A stretch of DNA of 64,000 bases from Aquimarina sp. Aq107 (GCF_943733665.1 NZ_OX030782.1:4016501-4080500); one strand, 5' to 3'; shown: positions 53,209 through 63,486, numbered from the stretch's first letter. The notes: generated by a model not told the origin, from the sequence alone. Numbers and translations: made by a program.

Positions 53209-54756
53209 TTAGTTCACCTCATTACTAAGTGTAACAGTTCCGTAATCTCCAGGATTAACAGAAGGCAAAGTAGCTCCATAAGTTTCTTCGATTTCTTCTA
53301 ACACTGCATTCGTTAAAATCGCATGTGCTCTTGGTGTAGGATGTACTCCATCTAAAGAGAATCCACCACCAGTTACAAAAGTTGAAGTTACAACTCCAGA
53401 ATCAAAAGGAATACCGCTACCCGCAGCCTGACTTAAGATTGACTTTACATCTACAAAAGCTAAACCATTAGCAGCCGCTAATGCTCTTATAGTAGTATTA
53501 AAAGAATCCTGAGCACTAGTTACAGCAGCTTGTTCTGCTTCTGTCAATACATCAGCATCTCCTAAAGGAACAGAAACCCCAGTAATTAAAGTACCATCTC
53601 CCGTAAGATCAACACCTATATTACCTGCTGATGTTAATGGAATTAAATCCGAAGAAGTAGCCTGTCTTAATTGACCCAAAAGTCCCGCTGTTTGAGCATC
53701 TAAATTAAAAGGAGCTCCCTGTATTATTGTTGAGATATCTGTTAATGATTCATCTACTATAGTTACAAAGTTCTGACCAGCCACAAAATTAATTTGTCTA
53801 CTTCCAGCTTCTTCTGCACTTATTAGACCAAGTCCGGCTAACCCAGGAAGTATTTGAGTATTATAAGCAGCAAATTGAGAATTTAAAAATGCGGCAGTTT
53901 GTGCATCTAAAGGTACTGCATTAGTTGGTACAGTTGTAAAAAATGGAAGTGATGTTACACTTGGCAAATTAAGAACTACACCTTTTGCTCCATTTGCAGT
54001 AAGAGCATCTAATAAATTACTATAAACAGAAGCAAAAACATTACTATTAGTAATATCACTTCCTCCATAAGTAGTAGGATCTATATTTCCAGTAACATTG
54101 TGATCTTCTCCCACACCTCCAGAAGTAGCATAACTTAAGATGTCATTATTACCTATCCATAAACTAAAGAATGTTGGGCTTTGTGCAACTGCATCTGCAA
54201 TAACTGTAGCGTCTGCAGAAGAAGCAAATCTAGCAAAATAAGGGTTTGCTAAACCTGCAGCAACACCTGCAACATTTCCATATCCAGGAGCAGCTAAATG
54301 AAAACTTTTAGCTCCTGGAACTCCCATATTATTAAAAGAAGCACCTAGGTTATTTGATATTTCAGTTGTCGGCATTGCACCTGTATAAGGTGTAGGGCCT
54401 GGATTACCATCTGCATCAAAAGCTAATACCAATCTATTTCCTAAAATCTGAGTCCCTCCTAATAAGGCTCCACCAGCATTATCCGCCATTAAAGGCTGAG
54501 TAAAGTCTCCTCCACCTGCTAAAGCAAATTGTTGAGATAATATGTTTGGGTATGAATTCTCTTGCCCCGTTATATACAAAGCATTATCTGCAAAACCAGC
54601 AGTTAGCGAATTTCCTAAAGCTACATAATTAGAAAAATCAGCTTCTCCACTAGTATACACACCAGCATCATCAATTGGATTGTCAAACTCTGGCTCACAA
54701 GCTACTAAACCTAATGCCAGAATTGCTAAATATTTTATATTGTTTTTCATCTTCAT
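53209..54756 (-). CDS. SGNH/GDSL esterase lipoprotein
   Basis: A 515-residue protein with lipobox LVAC (Cys20). The GDSL block reads YVALGNSLTAGFA (Ser50), a later WIGNNDIL block III, and the C-terminal DGVHPTPRAH (Asp469, His472), giving the SGNH triad. It is probably an outer-membrane-anchored esterase acting on lipids. It starts one base after the FadL-type gene's stop, so the two form an operon that may take up and cleave lipids. Confidence 0.9.
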   Translation of the reverse strand: MKMKNNIKYLAILALGLVACEPEFDNPIDDAGVYTSGEADFSNYVALGNSLTAGFADNALYITGQENSYPNILSQQFALAGGGDFTQPLMADNAGGALLGGTQILGNRLVLAFDADGNPGPTPYTGAMPTTEISNNLGASFNNMGVPGAKSFHLAAPGYGNVAGVAAGLANPYFARFASSADATVIADAVAQSPTFFSLWIGNNDILSYATSGGVGEDHNVTGNIDPTTYGGSDITNSNVFASVYSNLLDALTANGAKGVVLNLPSVTSLPFFTTVPTNAVPLDAQTAAFLNSQFAAYNTQILPGLAGLGLISAEEAGSRQINFVAGQNFVTIVDESLTDISTIIQGAPFNLDAQTAGLLGQLRQATSSDLIPLTSAGNIGVDLTGDGTLITGVSVPLGDADVLTEAEQAAVTSAQDSFNTTIRALAAANGLAFVDVKSILSQAAGSGIPFDSGVVTSTFVTGGGFSLDGVHPTPRAHAILTNAVLEEIEETYGATLPSVNPGDYGTVTLSNEVN

Positions 54757-54757
54757 T

Positions 54758-56011
54758 TTATAATTTATAAGTTAAACCAAGTCCTGGCGCAAATGCGCTT
54801 GATTTATATGTTCCTCCAAATGGAACATTCTGCCCATTTTCTTCATAAAAATCATAGGATGCATCAACCTCTTCAAACCTTAGATAAAAGAAAGAAGCGT
54901 CAATTGCTAACTTAGGAGTAATTGCAAAACTTACACCTCCTGAAAAACCTTGAGAATCGTTACGAGGTGTTTCTGGTGCAAAAAATCCAGATTGAACAGG
55001 AGATTCATCAATATAGTATCCTGCACGAAGTGAAATCTTAGAAGTTGCATCATATTGTAATCCAAAACGATATACCGATGAGTTCTTATAATTACGTGGA
55101 TTAATAGAAGTTGCTCCATTACCAAACTGTAAATCTAAAGATTCGTATACATCCCAGAACTGTCTGTTATAATCAAAAGCAAACAACCACTTATCATGGA
55201 ACTGATAAGAAAGTCCTACTGTCAATTCAGCAGGCAATGGCAATTCTGCATTAAAAGTAGTAGTTCCATTTGCAGGAACACCAGGAGCAGTAGTAACAGG
55301 GAAATTAGAGAAAGTCGCCTCTCCTCCTTCTGCTTCAAGAATAATTTCACTACGATAACTAAATCCTAATCTAAAATTTTCTGTTGGGTTAAACATGGCA
55401 CTTACACTCCAACCCCAATTATTAACTCCAGAATCATCTATAGTAATATTAGCACGATTTCCATCAATATCCGTAGTCGTTCTATTAGCATTTCTATTAA
55501 AATTCACAGAACCTGTAACAAAAATAGGTCCTCCCCCAATACTAAACTGGTCAGATAATTTAATAGAAACTACAGGTTGAATATAAATTGCAGCTAATTC
55601 AATATTATTTACTAAATGGGAACCAGCCCAATCTGTTGGCCAAGTTACCTCACTACCATAAGGAGTGTACACCCCAAGTCCTAGTGCCAACCAATCATTC
55701 ACCTTATAAGATCCATATAAGTTAAGTGGAGTCCCAACAGAACTATCAGTTTCTGAAGAAATCCCAAGATCTGAATTTTGATAAATAACATCGGTAAAAA
55801 TACCGCTCGCACCAGCACTTATATTCAGCTTATTTTCTAAATATACAAGACCAGCTGGATTAAAGAATACTAACTCCGCACTATTTACCACGGCAACACC
55901 TGTGTGCCCCATAGCCATAGCTCTCTGTCCTTGCACACTAACTCTATATCCACCGGCATATGTGACTAAAGTCACTAAGGCGAATAGAACTAATAATAGT
56001 AGTTTTTTCAT
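54758..56011 (-). CDS. OmpP1/FadL-family outer-membrane transporter
   Basis: A 417-residue outer-membrane protein with signal peptide (MKKLLLLVLFALVTLVTYA). The N-terminal motif GHTGVAVVNSAELVFFNPAG is typical of FadL, with the barrel strands following (GLGVYTPYGS, WAGSHLV). The C-terminal SSAFAPGLGLTYKL ends in an aromatic-containing strand. It probably admits hydrophobic molecules such as fatty acids. The esterase gene follows immediately. Confidence 0.92.
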   Translation of the reverse strand: MKKLLLLVLFALVTLVTYAGGYRVSVQGQRAMAMGHTGVAVVNSAELVFFNPAGLVYLENKLNISAGASGIFTDVIYQNSDLGISSETDSSVGTPLNLYGSYKVNDWLALGLGVYTPYGSEVTWPTDWAGSHLVNNIELAAIYIQPVVSIKLSDQFSIGGGPIFVTGSVNFNRNANRTTTDIDGNRANITIDDSGVNNWGWSVSAMFNPTENFRLGFSYRSEIILEAEGGEATFSNFPVTTAPGVPANGTTTFNAELPLPAELTVGLSYQFHDKWLFAFDYNRQFWDVYESLDLQFGNGATSINPRNYKNSSVYRFGLQYDATSKISLRAGYYIDESPVQSGFFAPETPRNDSQGFSGGVSFAITPKLAIDASFFYLRFEEVDASYDFYEENGQNVPFGGTYKSSAFAPGLGLTYKL

Positions 56012-56122
56012 AATAAATTAAAATTGTTTTTGTTTTTATAAGAATAAAGCACCAAATTTAGTAGAAAATACCAATTATCCAACTAAATCATTAAAATATT
56101 ATGCATACATAACATTTTTTGT

Positions 56123-56890
56123 TCAATTTTTGAGAAATTCCAACAAAGTCATTAAAAATTCCGAAGGGTTCTCGGCGTGCAACCAATGTCCAGCGTTAGA
56201 AATTTCCCCTATTTTTGACTTAGGAAACTGTTTCTTTATAAGATCTATATCTTCATCTATTATATAATTAGATTTTTGTCCTCTCAGAAAAAGAGTATCA
56301 CCAGCGTACAAATATTCTTCCGATAACGCAACTCCTATTTCAGAAGAATTACGAATCAAACTATTTAAATTCATGCGCAAACCAAGTTGCCCTTTTTCTT
56401 TCCAAAACAGATTTTTCATTAAAAACATACGAACACCAGCATCTCTGACATAAGGTTCTAATGCTTTGTCGACATCTCCTCTACTTTTTAAAACTTCAAA
56501 ATCCAAAGAATCCAATCCATCTAAGATATCCTGATGATGTAACGGATAATACTTCGGGCCTATATCTGCTATTATCAATTTACCAACAATATCAGGATAT
56601 TTCGCAGCAAAAAGCATTGCCGTTTTACCACCCATAGAATGACCAAGCAACACTATATCTTTAAGCCCATGATCTTTACAATACTCCAACAAATCTAAAG
56701 CAAGAATTTCATAATTAAATTCATCACTATGAGGACTACGACCATGATTTCTTTGATCGATTAAATGCATTTGATAACCTTGTTCTGATATCTTCTTAGC
56801 GAGCGTCTTCCAATTATCACCCATACCAAGAAATCCGTGTAATACCAAAAACGGAGTACCTTCTCCAAAAACGTTTGCATGTAACTTCAT
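56123..56890 (-). CDS. Alpha/beta hydrolase
   Basis: A 255-residue hydrolase, ATG at 56890. HGFLGMGDNW forms the oxyanion region, GHSMGGKT holds the nucleophile Ser, and the C-terminal SNAGHWLHAENP gives the His of the triad. The overall pattern resembles small esterases such as YbfF. No signal peptide. It lies seven bases downstream of pdxJ on the same strand, so they may be cotranscribed. The substrate is unknown. Confidence 0.88.
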   Translation of the reverse strand: MKLHANVFGEGTPFLVLHGFLGMGDNWKTLAKKISEQGYQMHLIDQRNHGRSPHSDEFNYEILALDLLEYCKDHGLKDIVLLGHSMGGKTAMLFAAKYPDIVGKLIIADIGPKYYPLHHQDILDGLDSLDFEVLKSRGDVDKALEPYVRDAGVRMFLMKNLFWKEKGQLGLRMNLNSLIRNSSEIGVALSEEYLYAGDTLFLRGQKSNYIIDEDIDLIKKQFPKSKIGEISNAGHWLHAENPSEFLMTLLEFLKN

Positions 56891-56897
56891 TGTTTAT

Positions 56898-57611
56898 TTA
56901 TTTGAGTTTATGTAGATACATATTGACCACATTTTCTAATCCAAGATATAGCGATTCACTTATTAAAGCATGTCCTATAGAAACCTCAAGTAAACCTGGA
57001 ACATTTTCTTTAAAAAACTTGATGTTATCCAGCGAAAGATCGTGACCTGCATTCACACCTATATCAAGATCCATTGCAATCTTAGCACACTCAGCATATG
57101 AACGAACAATACTTTCATCTCCTTTTTCATACCCTGATGCAAAATCTTCAGTATATAATTCTATTCTATCCGCTCCAGTTTCTTTTGCACCTTCAACCAT
57201 ATTCTTTATTGGATCCACAAAAATCGAAGTTCGAATACCATTTCTTTTAAATTCTGATATAACTTCAGACAAAAAGCTCTTGTTTTTTATAGTATCCCAG
57301 CCTGCATTACTAGTTATAGCATCTATTGAATCTGGTACTAATGTTACTTGCGTAGGCATAATATCAGTAACCAATTCTATAAATTTTGGAATTGGATTCC
57401 CTTCAATATTATACTCTGTATGTACAATTGATTTTAAATCATAAGCATCCTGATATCTAATATGTCTTTCATCGGGCCTAGGATGTATCGTAATACCTTC
57501 TGCTCCAAAATCCTGAACATCAGCAGCAACTTTGAGTAAATCTGGAGTATTACCTCCTCTAGAATTACGTAAAGTTGCAATTTTATTGATATTAACACTT
57601 AACTTTGTCAT
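56898..57611 (-). CDS. pdxJ: Pyridoxine 5'-phosphate synthase PdxJ
   Basis: A 237-residue enzyme starting at 57611 (MTKLSVNINKIATLRNSRGG); the longer frame from 57641 adds residues that are not usual in the family. Motifs: the ITIHPRPDERHI phosphate-binding segment, the LVPDS region and the INAGHDLSL-like VNAGHDLSLDN motif, then GHALISESL. It condenses 1-deoxyxylulose 5-phosphate with aminoacetone phosphate to make PNP. The gene is divergent from the CBS-domain gene, sharing the intergenic promoter region. Confidence 0.95.
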   Translation of the reverse strand: MTKLSVNINKIATLRNSRGGNTPDLLKVAADVQDFGAEGITIHPRPDERHIRYQDAYDLKSIVHTEYNIEGNPIPKFIELVTDIMPTQVTLVPDSIDAITSNAGWDTIKNKSFLSEVISEFKRNGIRTSIFVDPIKNMVEGAKETGADRIELYTEDFASGYEKGDESIVRSYAECAKIAMDLDIGVNAGHDLSLDNIKFFKENVPGLLEVSIGHALISESLYLGLENVVNMYLHKLK

Positions 57612-57651
57612 AGTTTTTGATATAACTTTAATAAATAACAAAAATACGAAG

Positions 57652-57679
57652 TTGAGAGTGCCTCAGTTACATATTTTTG
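57652..57679 (+). promoter_or_regulatory. Promoter of the CBS-domain gene
   Basis: TTG at 57652-57654, 17 bases of spacer, then TATTTTTG at 57672-57679. A good match to the Bacteroidota consensus, 28 bases upstream of the ATG. Confidence 0.7.
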
Positions 57680-57707
57680 ATTAATTTGCATAAAAAGCCC
57701 CGGGAAT

Positions 57708-58364
57708 ATGAAGACAAGTTTATACATAGTAAATGAAATAGCACCACTCGCCACTTCTGCTAAAGTTGTGGATGCACAATTATTATTTAATGAGCTCACC
57801 TATACTCACTTTCCTGTTTTAAATGACAAAACGTATGTAGGTTGTATTTCTGAAGCAGATGTTAGGTGTTTCGAAACTGAAAAAAAACTAGAATCATATG
57901 TATATGCCTTAGAAGGTTTTTTTGTCAGAAATGATGCTAATTGGCTTGACATATTAGAATCATTTGCTCAAAACCATTCCAACATCATGCCTGTTCTTGA
58001 TGACGCAAACAATTATCAAGGGTATTTTGAATTAAGAGATATCATGAATCTCTTTAATGAAACACCATTTCTTAGTGAACCTGGCAATATTCTGATTGTA
58101 GAAAAAGGTGTTTTGGATTATTCTTTTAGTGAGGTTTCTCAAATTGTAGAATCTAACAACGCTAAATTACTTGGGCTTTTCATTTCTAATATGGAAAATG
58201 ATGTAATTCAGATTACCTTAAAAATAAATGACAGTGACATCAATAATATTGTACAAACCTTTAGAAGATATAGCTACAATATTGTTTCTAAACACCACGA
58301 AGATTCTTTTCTAAATAACCTTAAAGAAAGATCTCAATATTTAGAAAAATACCTTAATATATAA
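57708..58364 (+). CDS. CBS-domain protein
   Basis: A 218-residue protein. Two CBS motifs are seen in the first 130 residues (IAPLATSAKVVDAQLLFNE, with THFPVLNDKTYVGCISEADV; then DWLDILESFAQNH-like AQNHSNIMPVLDDAN). The C-terminal ~80 residues resemble an ACT-like regulatory fold. CBS pairs bind adenosyl nucleotides. It comes just before nadK, in the conserved order of the family. A role in nucleotide sensing is plausible. Confidence 0.8.
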   Translation: MKTSLYIVNEIAPLATSAKVVDAQLLFNELTYTHFPVLNDKTYVGCISEADVRCFETEKKLESYVYALEGFFVRNDANWLDILESFAQNHSNIMPVLDDANNYQGYFELRDIMNLFNETPFLSEPGNILIVEKGVLDYSFSEVSQIVESNNAKLLGLFISNMENDVIQITLKINDSDINNIVQTFRRYSYNIVSKHHEDSFLNNLKERSQYLEKYLNI

Positions 58365-58404
58365 ATTAAAACATTGAGTAATAACTTAAACAAACTAAAT
58401 TATA

Positions 58405-59289
58405 ATGAAGATAGGTATTTACGGCCAGTTCTATCATGAAAAATCCGGGATATATATCCAACAATTACTCGAAGCTCTGGACAAAAATAATATCGAAGTA
58501 GTAATTGAAAAGAACTTTCTTGAGTTAATCGATCTTCATGATGATATTGACAAAAGTTACTCCCATTTTAGCACATTCGAAGAATTAGATCATTCTTATG
58601 ATCTTTTCTTTAGTATTGGAGGAGACGGAACAATATTAAGGACTATTACTTATGTGAGGGATTTAGGAATCCCAATTGCGGGTATTAACACGGGAAGGTT
58701 AGGTTTTTTAGCAACTATCCAAAAAGAAGAGATAAAAGACACTATCGATTTAATCCTAGACAAAAAATATTACATATCACCTAGAACGATTGTAACTATA
58801 GACACCGTTCCTCCTTCTAATAAATTCGGCGTATTAAATTTTGCTATGAATGAAATTGCGGTCAGTAGAAGAAATACAACTTCTATGATCACTGTACACA
58901 CAAGTCTTAATGATGAATTTTTAAATTCATATTGGGCTGACGGTTTAATTGTATCATCGCCTACAGGTTCTACAGGATATTCGCTTAGCTGCGGTGGTCC
59001 AGTCATGATGCCAGATGCAGAAAGTATGGTACTTACACCTATAGCTCCTCATAATCTTAATGCTCGGCCGTTAGTTATTCCTGATGACAAAGAAGTTAAA
59101 CTACAGGTTTCTGGAAGAGAAGACACATATCTCGTATCGTTAGACTCAAGAATACATACCTTACCAAATGAAACCACTGTTGTTATCAAAAAAGCTCCTT
59201 TTAAGATTAATATGGTAGTTTTAGAAGGTGATAGTTTCCTAAAAACATTGAGAAAAAAAATGCTTTGGGGTGAAGATAAACGTAATTAA
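58405..59289 (+). CDS. nadK: NAD kinase
   Basis: A 294-residue NAD kinase with SIGGDGTILRT (GGDG ATP-binding motif), INTGRLGFLA, FAMNEIAVSRR and the WADGLIVSSPTGSTGYSLSCGGP core. It phosphorylates NAD to NADP. Length fits the family. It starts 40 bases after the CBS gene and is followed by the DUF6089 gene, which has its own promoter. Confidence 0.96.
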   Translation: MKIGIYGQFYHEKSGIYIQQLLEALDKNNIEVVIEKNFLELIDLHDDIDKSYSHFSTFEELDHSYDLFFSIGGDGTILRTITYVRDLGIPIAGINTGRLGFLATIQKEEIKDTIDLILDKKYYISPRTIVTIDTVPPSNKFGVLNFAMNEIAVSRRNTTSMITVHTSLNDEFLNSYWADGLIVSSPTGSTGYSLSCGGPVMMPDAESMVLTPIAPHNLNARPLVIPDDKEVKLQVSGREDTYLVSLDSRIHTLPNETTVVIKKAPFKINMVVLEGDSFLKTLRKKMLWGEDKRN

Positions 59290-59343
59290 ACAATAAAATC
59301 TACTAAAAAGTGTTTTTTAATTCATACTATTTTACTCAAATTC

Positions 59344-59372
59344 TTGTGTAGTAAAGTTAATTGTTATATTTG
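59344..59372 (+). promoter_or_regulatory. Promoter of the DUF6089-uppS-bamA gene cluster
   Basis: TTG at 59344-59346, 18 bases of spacer, then TATATTTG at 59365-59372. One of the best promoters in the window, 17 bases before the ATG. Confidence 0.8.
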
Positions 59373-59389
59373 CAAACTTTTGAAAATCT

Positions 59390-60073
59390 ATGAGATACTT
59401 AGCATCCTTTGTATTAATTTTGTTTTTTGGACAAACTATCAACTCCCAAACCTATGAGGTTGGACTAATGCTTGGTGGTTCTAACTATATTGGTGATGTA
59501 GGATCTTCCTATTATATTGCACCAAACTCGCTTGCTATTGGAGCAATTGGAAAATGGAATAGAAGTAAAAGACATGCCTTTAGGGCATCCTTTTTATACG
59601 CTAATCTAAAATCAAATGACGCTAACGGTGATGATAGAAGAGTCCAAAGAGGTTTCAGTTTTAACAATTCTGTAAAAGAATTTTCTTTAGGATTGGAGTT
59701 TAATTTCTGGGATTGGTATCTATATGATTCTCAACCACAGTTTACTCCATACCTATATACAGGTTTAACTGGTTTCAATTATAGTGCAAAAGCAGTTGAT
59801 CCTATCAATGGAAATCAGATTAGCTCCTACAGCGAAAGATGGAGCGCATCAATTCCTATGGTAGTTGGAATTAAAAAAACAATTGGAAGGCACTGGGTAC
59901 TTGGTGCAGAAATCGGAGCAAGATATACATTCACTGACAACTTGGATGGTAGTGATCCAGACAGTGCATTTGGGACAGGATTTGGTAATTTGGATAATAA
60001 TGATTGGTATGTATTTACCGGAATAACATTATCCTACACATGGGGAAGAATACCATGTTATTGTGCATTTTAA
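59390..60073 (+). CDS. DUF6089 family outer-membrane-like protein
   Basis: A 227-residue protein with signal peptide (MRYLASFVLILFFGQTINS). The mature part is rich in strands (YEVGLMLGGSNYIGDVGS, HAFRASFLYANL, FSLGLEFNFWDW), typical of a small outer-membrane beta-barrel. It matches what I know as DUF6089, found next to uppS and bamA in Flavobacteriaceae. A role in the outer membrane or in BAM assembly is inferred from the gene order. Its stop lies five bases before the uppS ATG. Confidence 0.82.
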   Translation: MRYLASFVLILFFGQTINSQTYEVGLMLGGSNYIGDVGSSYYIAPNSLAIGAIGKWNRSKRHAFRASFLYANLKSNDANGDDRRVQRGFSFNNSVKEFSLGLEFNFWDWYLYDSQPQFTPYLYTGLTGFNYSAKAVDPINGNQISSYSERWSASIPMVVGIKKTIGRHWVLGAEIGARYTFTDNLDGSDPDSAFGTGFGNLDNNDWYVFTGITLSYTWGRIPCYCAF

Positions 60074-60077
60074 AATA

Positions 60078-60815
60078 ATGATTAATAAAGAACAACTTAA
60101 CTCTAACATTCCAGAACACGTAGCCATCATTATGGATGGTAACGGAAGATGGGCTAAAAAGAAAGGACTTTTTAGAGCAGTAGGTCACGAAAACGGAACA
60201 AAAGCGGTTAGAGAAGCAGTAGAAGGGGCTGCAGAAATTGGTATTAAATATCTTACACTATATGCGTTTTCTACTGAAAATTGGAACAGACCAAAGTTAG
60301 AAGTAGAGACTTTAATGAAGCTTTTAGTAAGTTCTTTAAAAAAAGAAATCAAAACGCTACAAAAAAATAACATCCGCTTAAATGCAATTGGAAATCTCCA
60401 AGCGCTACCACAAAAAGCAAGAAAAGAATTACTGGAAGTTATTGAAAAGACTAAGGATAACAAGCATATGACACTTTCATTAGCACTTAGTTATGGCAGT
60501 AGAGAAGAGCTAATAAAAACTATTCAAGATATAAGTATTAAAGTTAAAAATAATGTACTTTCGCCACATCTTATAAATGAAGCAGTCATTAATGAGCATT
60601 TGTATACCAAAACACTACCAGATGTAGATTTATTAATACGTACTAGTGGAGAACAACGTATTAGTAATTTCTTATTATGGCAAATTGCGTATGCAGAATT
60701 ATATTTTACTGAAATATTATGGCCTGATTTTAAAAGAACAGATTTGTTTGAGGCCATTTTAAATTATCAACAAAGAGAGAGAAGATTTGGAAAAACTAGT
60801 GAGCAGCTTAGTTAA
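60078..60815 (+). CDS. uppS: Isoprenyl transferase (undecaprenyl diphosphate synthase)
   Basis: A 245-residue cis-prenyltransferase, started at the ATG at 60078; the GTG at 60063 would overlap the previous gene's stop. Motifs: AIIMDGNGRWAKKKG, TLYAFSTENWNRP, RTSGEQRISNFLLWQ and the LWPDF region. It makes undecaprenyl diphosphate for cell-wall lipid carriers. The bamA gene starts just past its stop. Confidence 0.96.
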   Translation: MINKEQLNSNIPEHVAIIMDGNGRWAKKKGLFRAVGHENGTKAVREAVEGAAEIGIKYLTLYAFSTENWNRPKLEVETLMKLLVSSLKKEIKTLQKNNIRLNAIGNLQALPQKARKELLEVIEKTKDNKHMTLSLALSYGSREELIKTIQDISIKVKNNVLSPHLINEAVINEHLYTKTLPDVDLLIRTSGEQRISNFLLWQIAYAELYFTEILWPDFKRTDLFEAILNYQQRERRFGKTSEQLS

Positions 60816-60819
60816 AAAG

Positions 60820-63450
60820 ATGACAAAAAAATTACCTTTTACGTATTTAGCATTCATTGTAATCTTATTAAATACGGTATCAATTTCAGCACAAAATTTA
60901 CCTGGAACTTCAGGAAAAGAGTATATCATTGGTGATATAAAAGTTACAGGTATATCTACTTACAGTGAGAACACTATTATTACCTTCACAGGTCTTAAGA
61001 ATGGTGAGCGAATTGCATTACCTGGAGACAAAATCAGTGCGGTAATAAAAAAATTATGGGATCTTGAATTATTCAGTGATATTAATTTTTACATCACGAA
61101 AGTTGAAGGAGAAAAAGCATTTCTTGAGATCAATATTCAAGAGGTTCCGGAATTAAATCAAGCAAGAATTGAAGGTGTTAGAAAACGTAAAGCTGAGGAT
61201 TTAGTAAAAGACAATAGTCTTAATCCAGGAGCTAAAGTAACAGAAAACCTAATTACTACCACTCGAAATTTTATTACTAATAAATATCGTAAAGATGGTT
61301 TCCTTAATACTAAGGTTATTATTAACACTACTCCCGTAAAAGACACTATGCCTACCAATAAAGTTAATATGTTGGTTCGCATAGATAAAGGCGATAGAGT
61401 AAAAGTTGATAAAATTAGAGTTGAAGGGAACGAGCAATTCTCTGATGGTAAGGTGAGAGCAGCGATGAAAAACACCAAACAGAAAAAATTCTGGAGATTC
61501 TGGAAACGCTCTAAGTATATCAAAAACGACTATCAAGATGATAAAGAAAGTATCATTAGCAAGTATAAAGAAAAAGGATATAGAGATGCACGAATTACTT
61601 CTGACTCATTAATCGTAGAGGACGACAATAGCGTTTCTTTAAACCTTGCCATAGAAGAAGGAAACAAATATTATTTTGGAAACATTAATTTCCTTGGTAA
61701 TAGCGTCTATACAGATAACCAGTTAGCAAGACAATTGGTAATTAAAAAAGGTGATGTTTATAATGGCGTTTTACTAGAGAAACAAATTGCAGATAACACG
61801 AAACCAGATGCAAATGACCTTACCAATCTATACCAAAACAATGGATACTTATTTTCTAACATTGATGCGGTAGAGACAAATGTAAAAAATGATACTATAG
61901 ATTTTGAAATACGAATTCGAGAAGGAAAATTAGTTCACTTTGATCATATTACGGTTACTGGAAATGACAAAACAAATGACCATGTTGTTTATAGAATTTT
62001 AAGAACAAAACCTGGTCAGATTTATAGTAAAGATTTAGTTGTTAGAACAGTTAGAGAAATTGGACAATTAGGATTTTTCGATCCAGAACAATTAGAACCT
62101 CAATTTCAAAATGCAGACCCTCAAGCAGGAACTATAGATATTAATTATCCAGTTGTTGAAAAAGGAGCTAGTCAAATTGAACTACAAGGTGGTTTTGGTG
62201 GTGGAGGTTTTGTTGGAACCCTGGGATTAGCATTCAGTAACTTCTCTATAAGAAATATTTTTAACAAAGAAGCTTACAGCCCACTTCCTATGGGAGATGG
62301 ACAAACACTACGCATACGAGCACAAGCTAGTCAGTTTTTTCAAACATATAGCTTATCTTTTGTAGAACCTTGGTTAGGAGGAAAAAGACCATTTCAGCTT
62401 TCTACTTCTTTTTCTCATACGATTCAATTCTTATTTAACAATAGAACTCGTGATGTAGATAGAGATAGTAAGTTTTTGATTACTGGAGGATCCATTGGTA
62501 TTGCAAAAAGATTAAACTGGCCTGATAATTATTTTACCTTATCTCAAGCAGTAAGTATACAGCATTATAATCTAAAAAACTATAACACAAGATTATTTAC
62601 CTTTGGTGACGGTTCGTCTAATAATCTTGCCTACACTATAGGAATTAACAGAAATAATACTGCTGTAAACCCTATTTTTCCAACATCTGGATCAGAGTTT
62701 AATCTAATTGCAAAACTGTCATTACCATATTCCATATGGGATGGAACCGACTATAGCGAATTAGCTGATGAAAGAAGCGACTTACTTGCTGAGCAAGAAG
62801 ATCTTGTAGTTAACGACCCTACAAATACTAGAATTGGCGAGATTAGTACGGAAATTGGAGAAATAGATCAAGAACGTTTTGACTGGTTAGAATACTATAA
62901 AATTAAGTTTGATGCTACTTGGTACACAACCTTAACTAAATTAGGTAAACAGCCTTTAGTATTAAGAACAAGAGCTGAATATGGTTTTCTTGGAGCATAT
63001 AATAATAATCGAGGAAATATTCCTTTTGAAAGATTCTTTTTAGGTGGAGATGGTTTAGGCGCAACAGCACTTGACGGAAGAGAGGTTGTAGCCTTAAGAG
63101 GATACCCAAATCAATCACTTATTCCACTAAGTAGAGCAAATGATCCAGATTTTGTTGAAGATGGGGCAACAATTTATAATAAATATTCGTTAGAACTTCG
63201 TTATCCAATAACTCTAAAACCATCAGCATCCATATATATGCTGGCGTTTTTAGAAGGAGGAGCTTCATATGATAGCTTTAGAGGATTCAATCCATTTCAA
63301 TTAAATCGTTCTGCTGGAGCAGGTTTACGTATCTTTATGCCAGCCTTTGGATTGCTGGGTATTGATTTTGGGTACGGTTTTGACCCAATTCCAGGTACGA
63401 CAGGAAATAATGGATGGGAGACTCACTTTATCATTGGACAACAATTTTAA
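60820..63450 (+). CDS. bamA: Outer-membrane protein assembly factor BamA
   Basis: An 876-residue Omp85 protein. I start it at the ATG at 60820 with a signal peptide (MTKKLPFTYLAFIVILL); the TTG at 60787 lies inside uppS. The N-terminal ~420 residues hold five POTRA-like domains (YIIGDIKVTGISTYSENT and others), then the C-terminal barrel with GGFGGGGFVGTLGLAFS and the final FIIGQQF strand. It inserts barrel proteins in the outer membrane. It is in the conserved uppS-bamA-ompH order. Confidence 0.95.
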   Translation: MTKKLPFTYLAFIVILLNTVSISAQNLPGTSGKEYIIGDIKVTGISTYSENTIITFTGLKNGERIALPGDKISAVIKKLWDLELFSDINFYITKVEGEKAFLEINIQEVPELNQARIEGVRKRKAEDLVKDNSLNPGAKVTENLITTTRNFITNKYRKDGFLNTKVIINTTPVKDTMPTNKVNMLVRIDKGDRVKVDKIRVEGNEQFSDGKVRAAMKNTKQKKFWRFWKRSKYIKNDYQDDKESIISKYKEKGYRDARITSDSLIVEDDNSVSLNLAIEEGNKYYFGNINFLGNSVYTDNQLARQLVIKKGDVYNGVLLEKQIADNTKPDANDLTNLYQNNGYLFSNIDAVETNVKNDTIDFEIRIREGKLVHFDHITVTGNDKTNDHVVYRILRTKPGQIYSKDLVVRTVREIGQLGFFDPEQLEPQFQNADPQAGTIDINYPVVEKGASQIELQGGFGGGGFVGTLGLAFSNFSIRNIFNKEAYSPLPMGDGQTLRIRAQASQFFQTYSLSFVEPWLGGKRPFQLSTSFSHTIQFLFNNRTRDVDRDSKFLITGGSIGIAKRLNWPDNYFTLSQAVSIQHYNLKNYNTRLFTFGDGSSNNLAYTIGINRNNTAVNPIFPTSGSEFNLIAKLSLPYSIWDGTDYSELADERSDLLAEQEDLVVNDPTNTRIGEISTEIGEIDQERFDWLEYYKIKFDATWYTTLTKLGKQPLVLRTRAEYGFLGAYNNNRGNIPFERFFLGGDGLGATALDGREVVALRGYPNQSLIPLSRANDPDFVEDGATIYNKYSLELRYPITLKPSASIYMLAFLEGGASYDSFRGFNPFQLNRSAGAGLRIFMPAFGLLGIDFGYGFDPIPGTTGNNGWETHFIIGQQF

Positions 63451-63486
63451 TTTTGGCACGATTATTTCTATAAACAAAACAGGATC

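Noticed and set aside
60787-60819. TTG start for bamA inside uppS
   Set aside because: The ATG at 60820 gives a clean signal peptide; the TTG start would add eleven residues inside the uppS reading frame.
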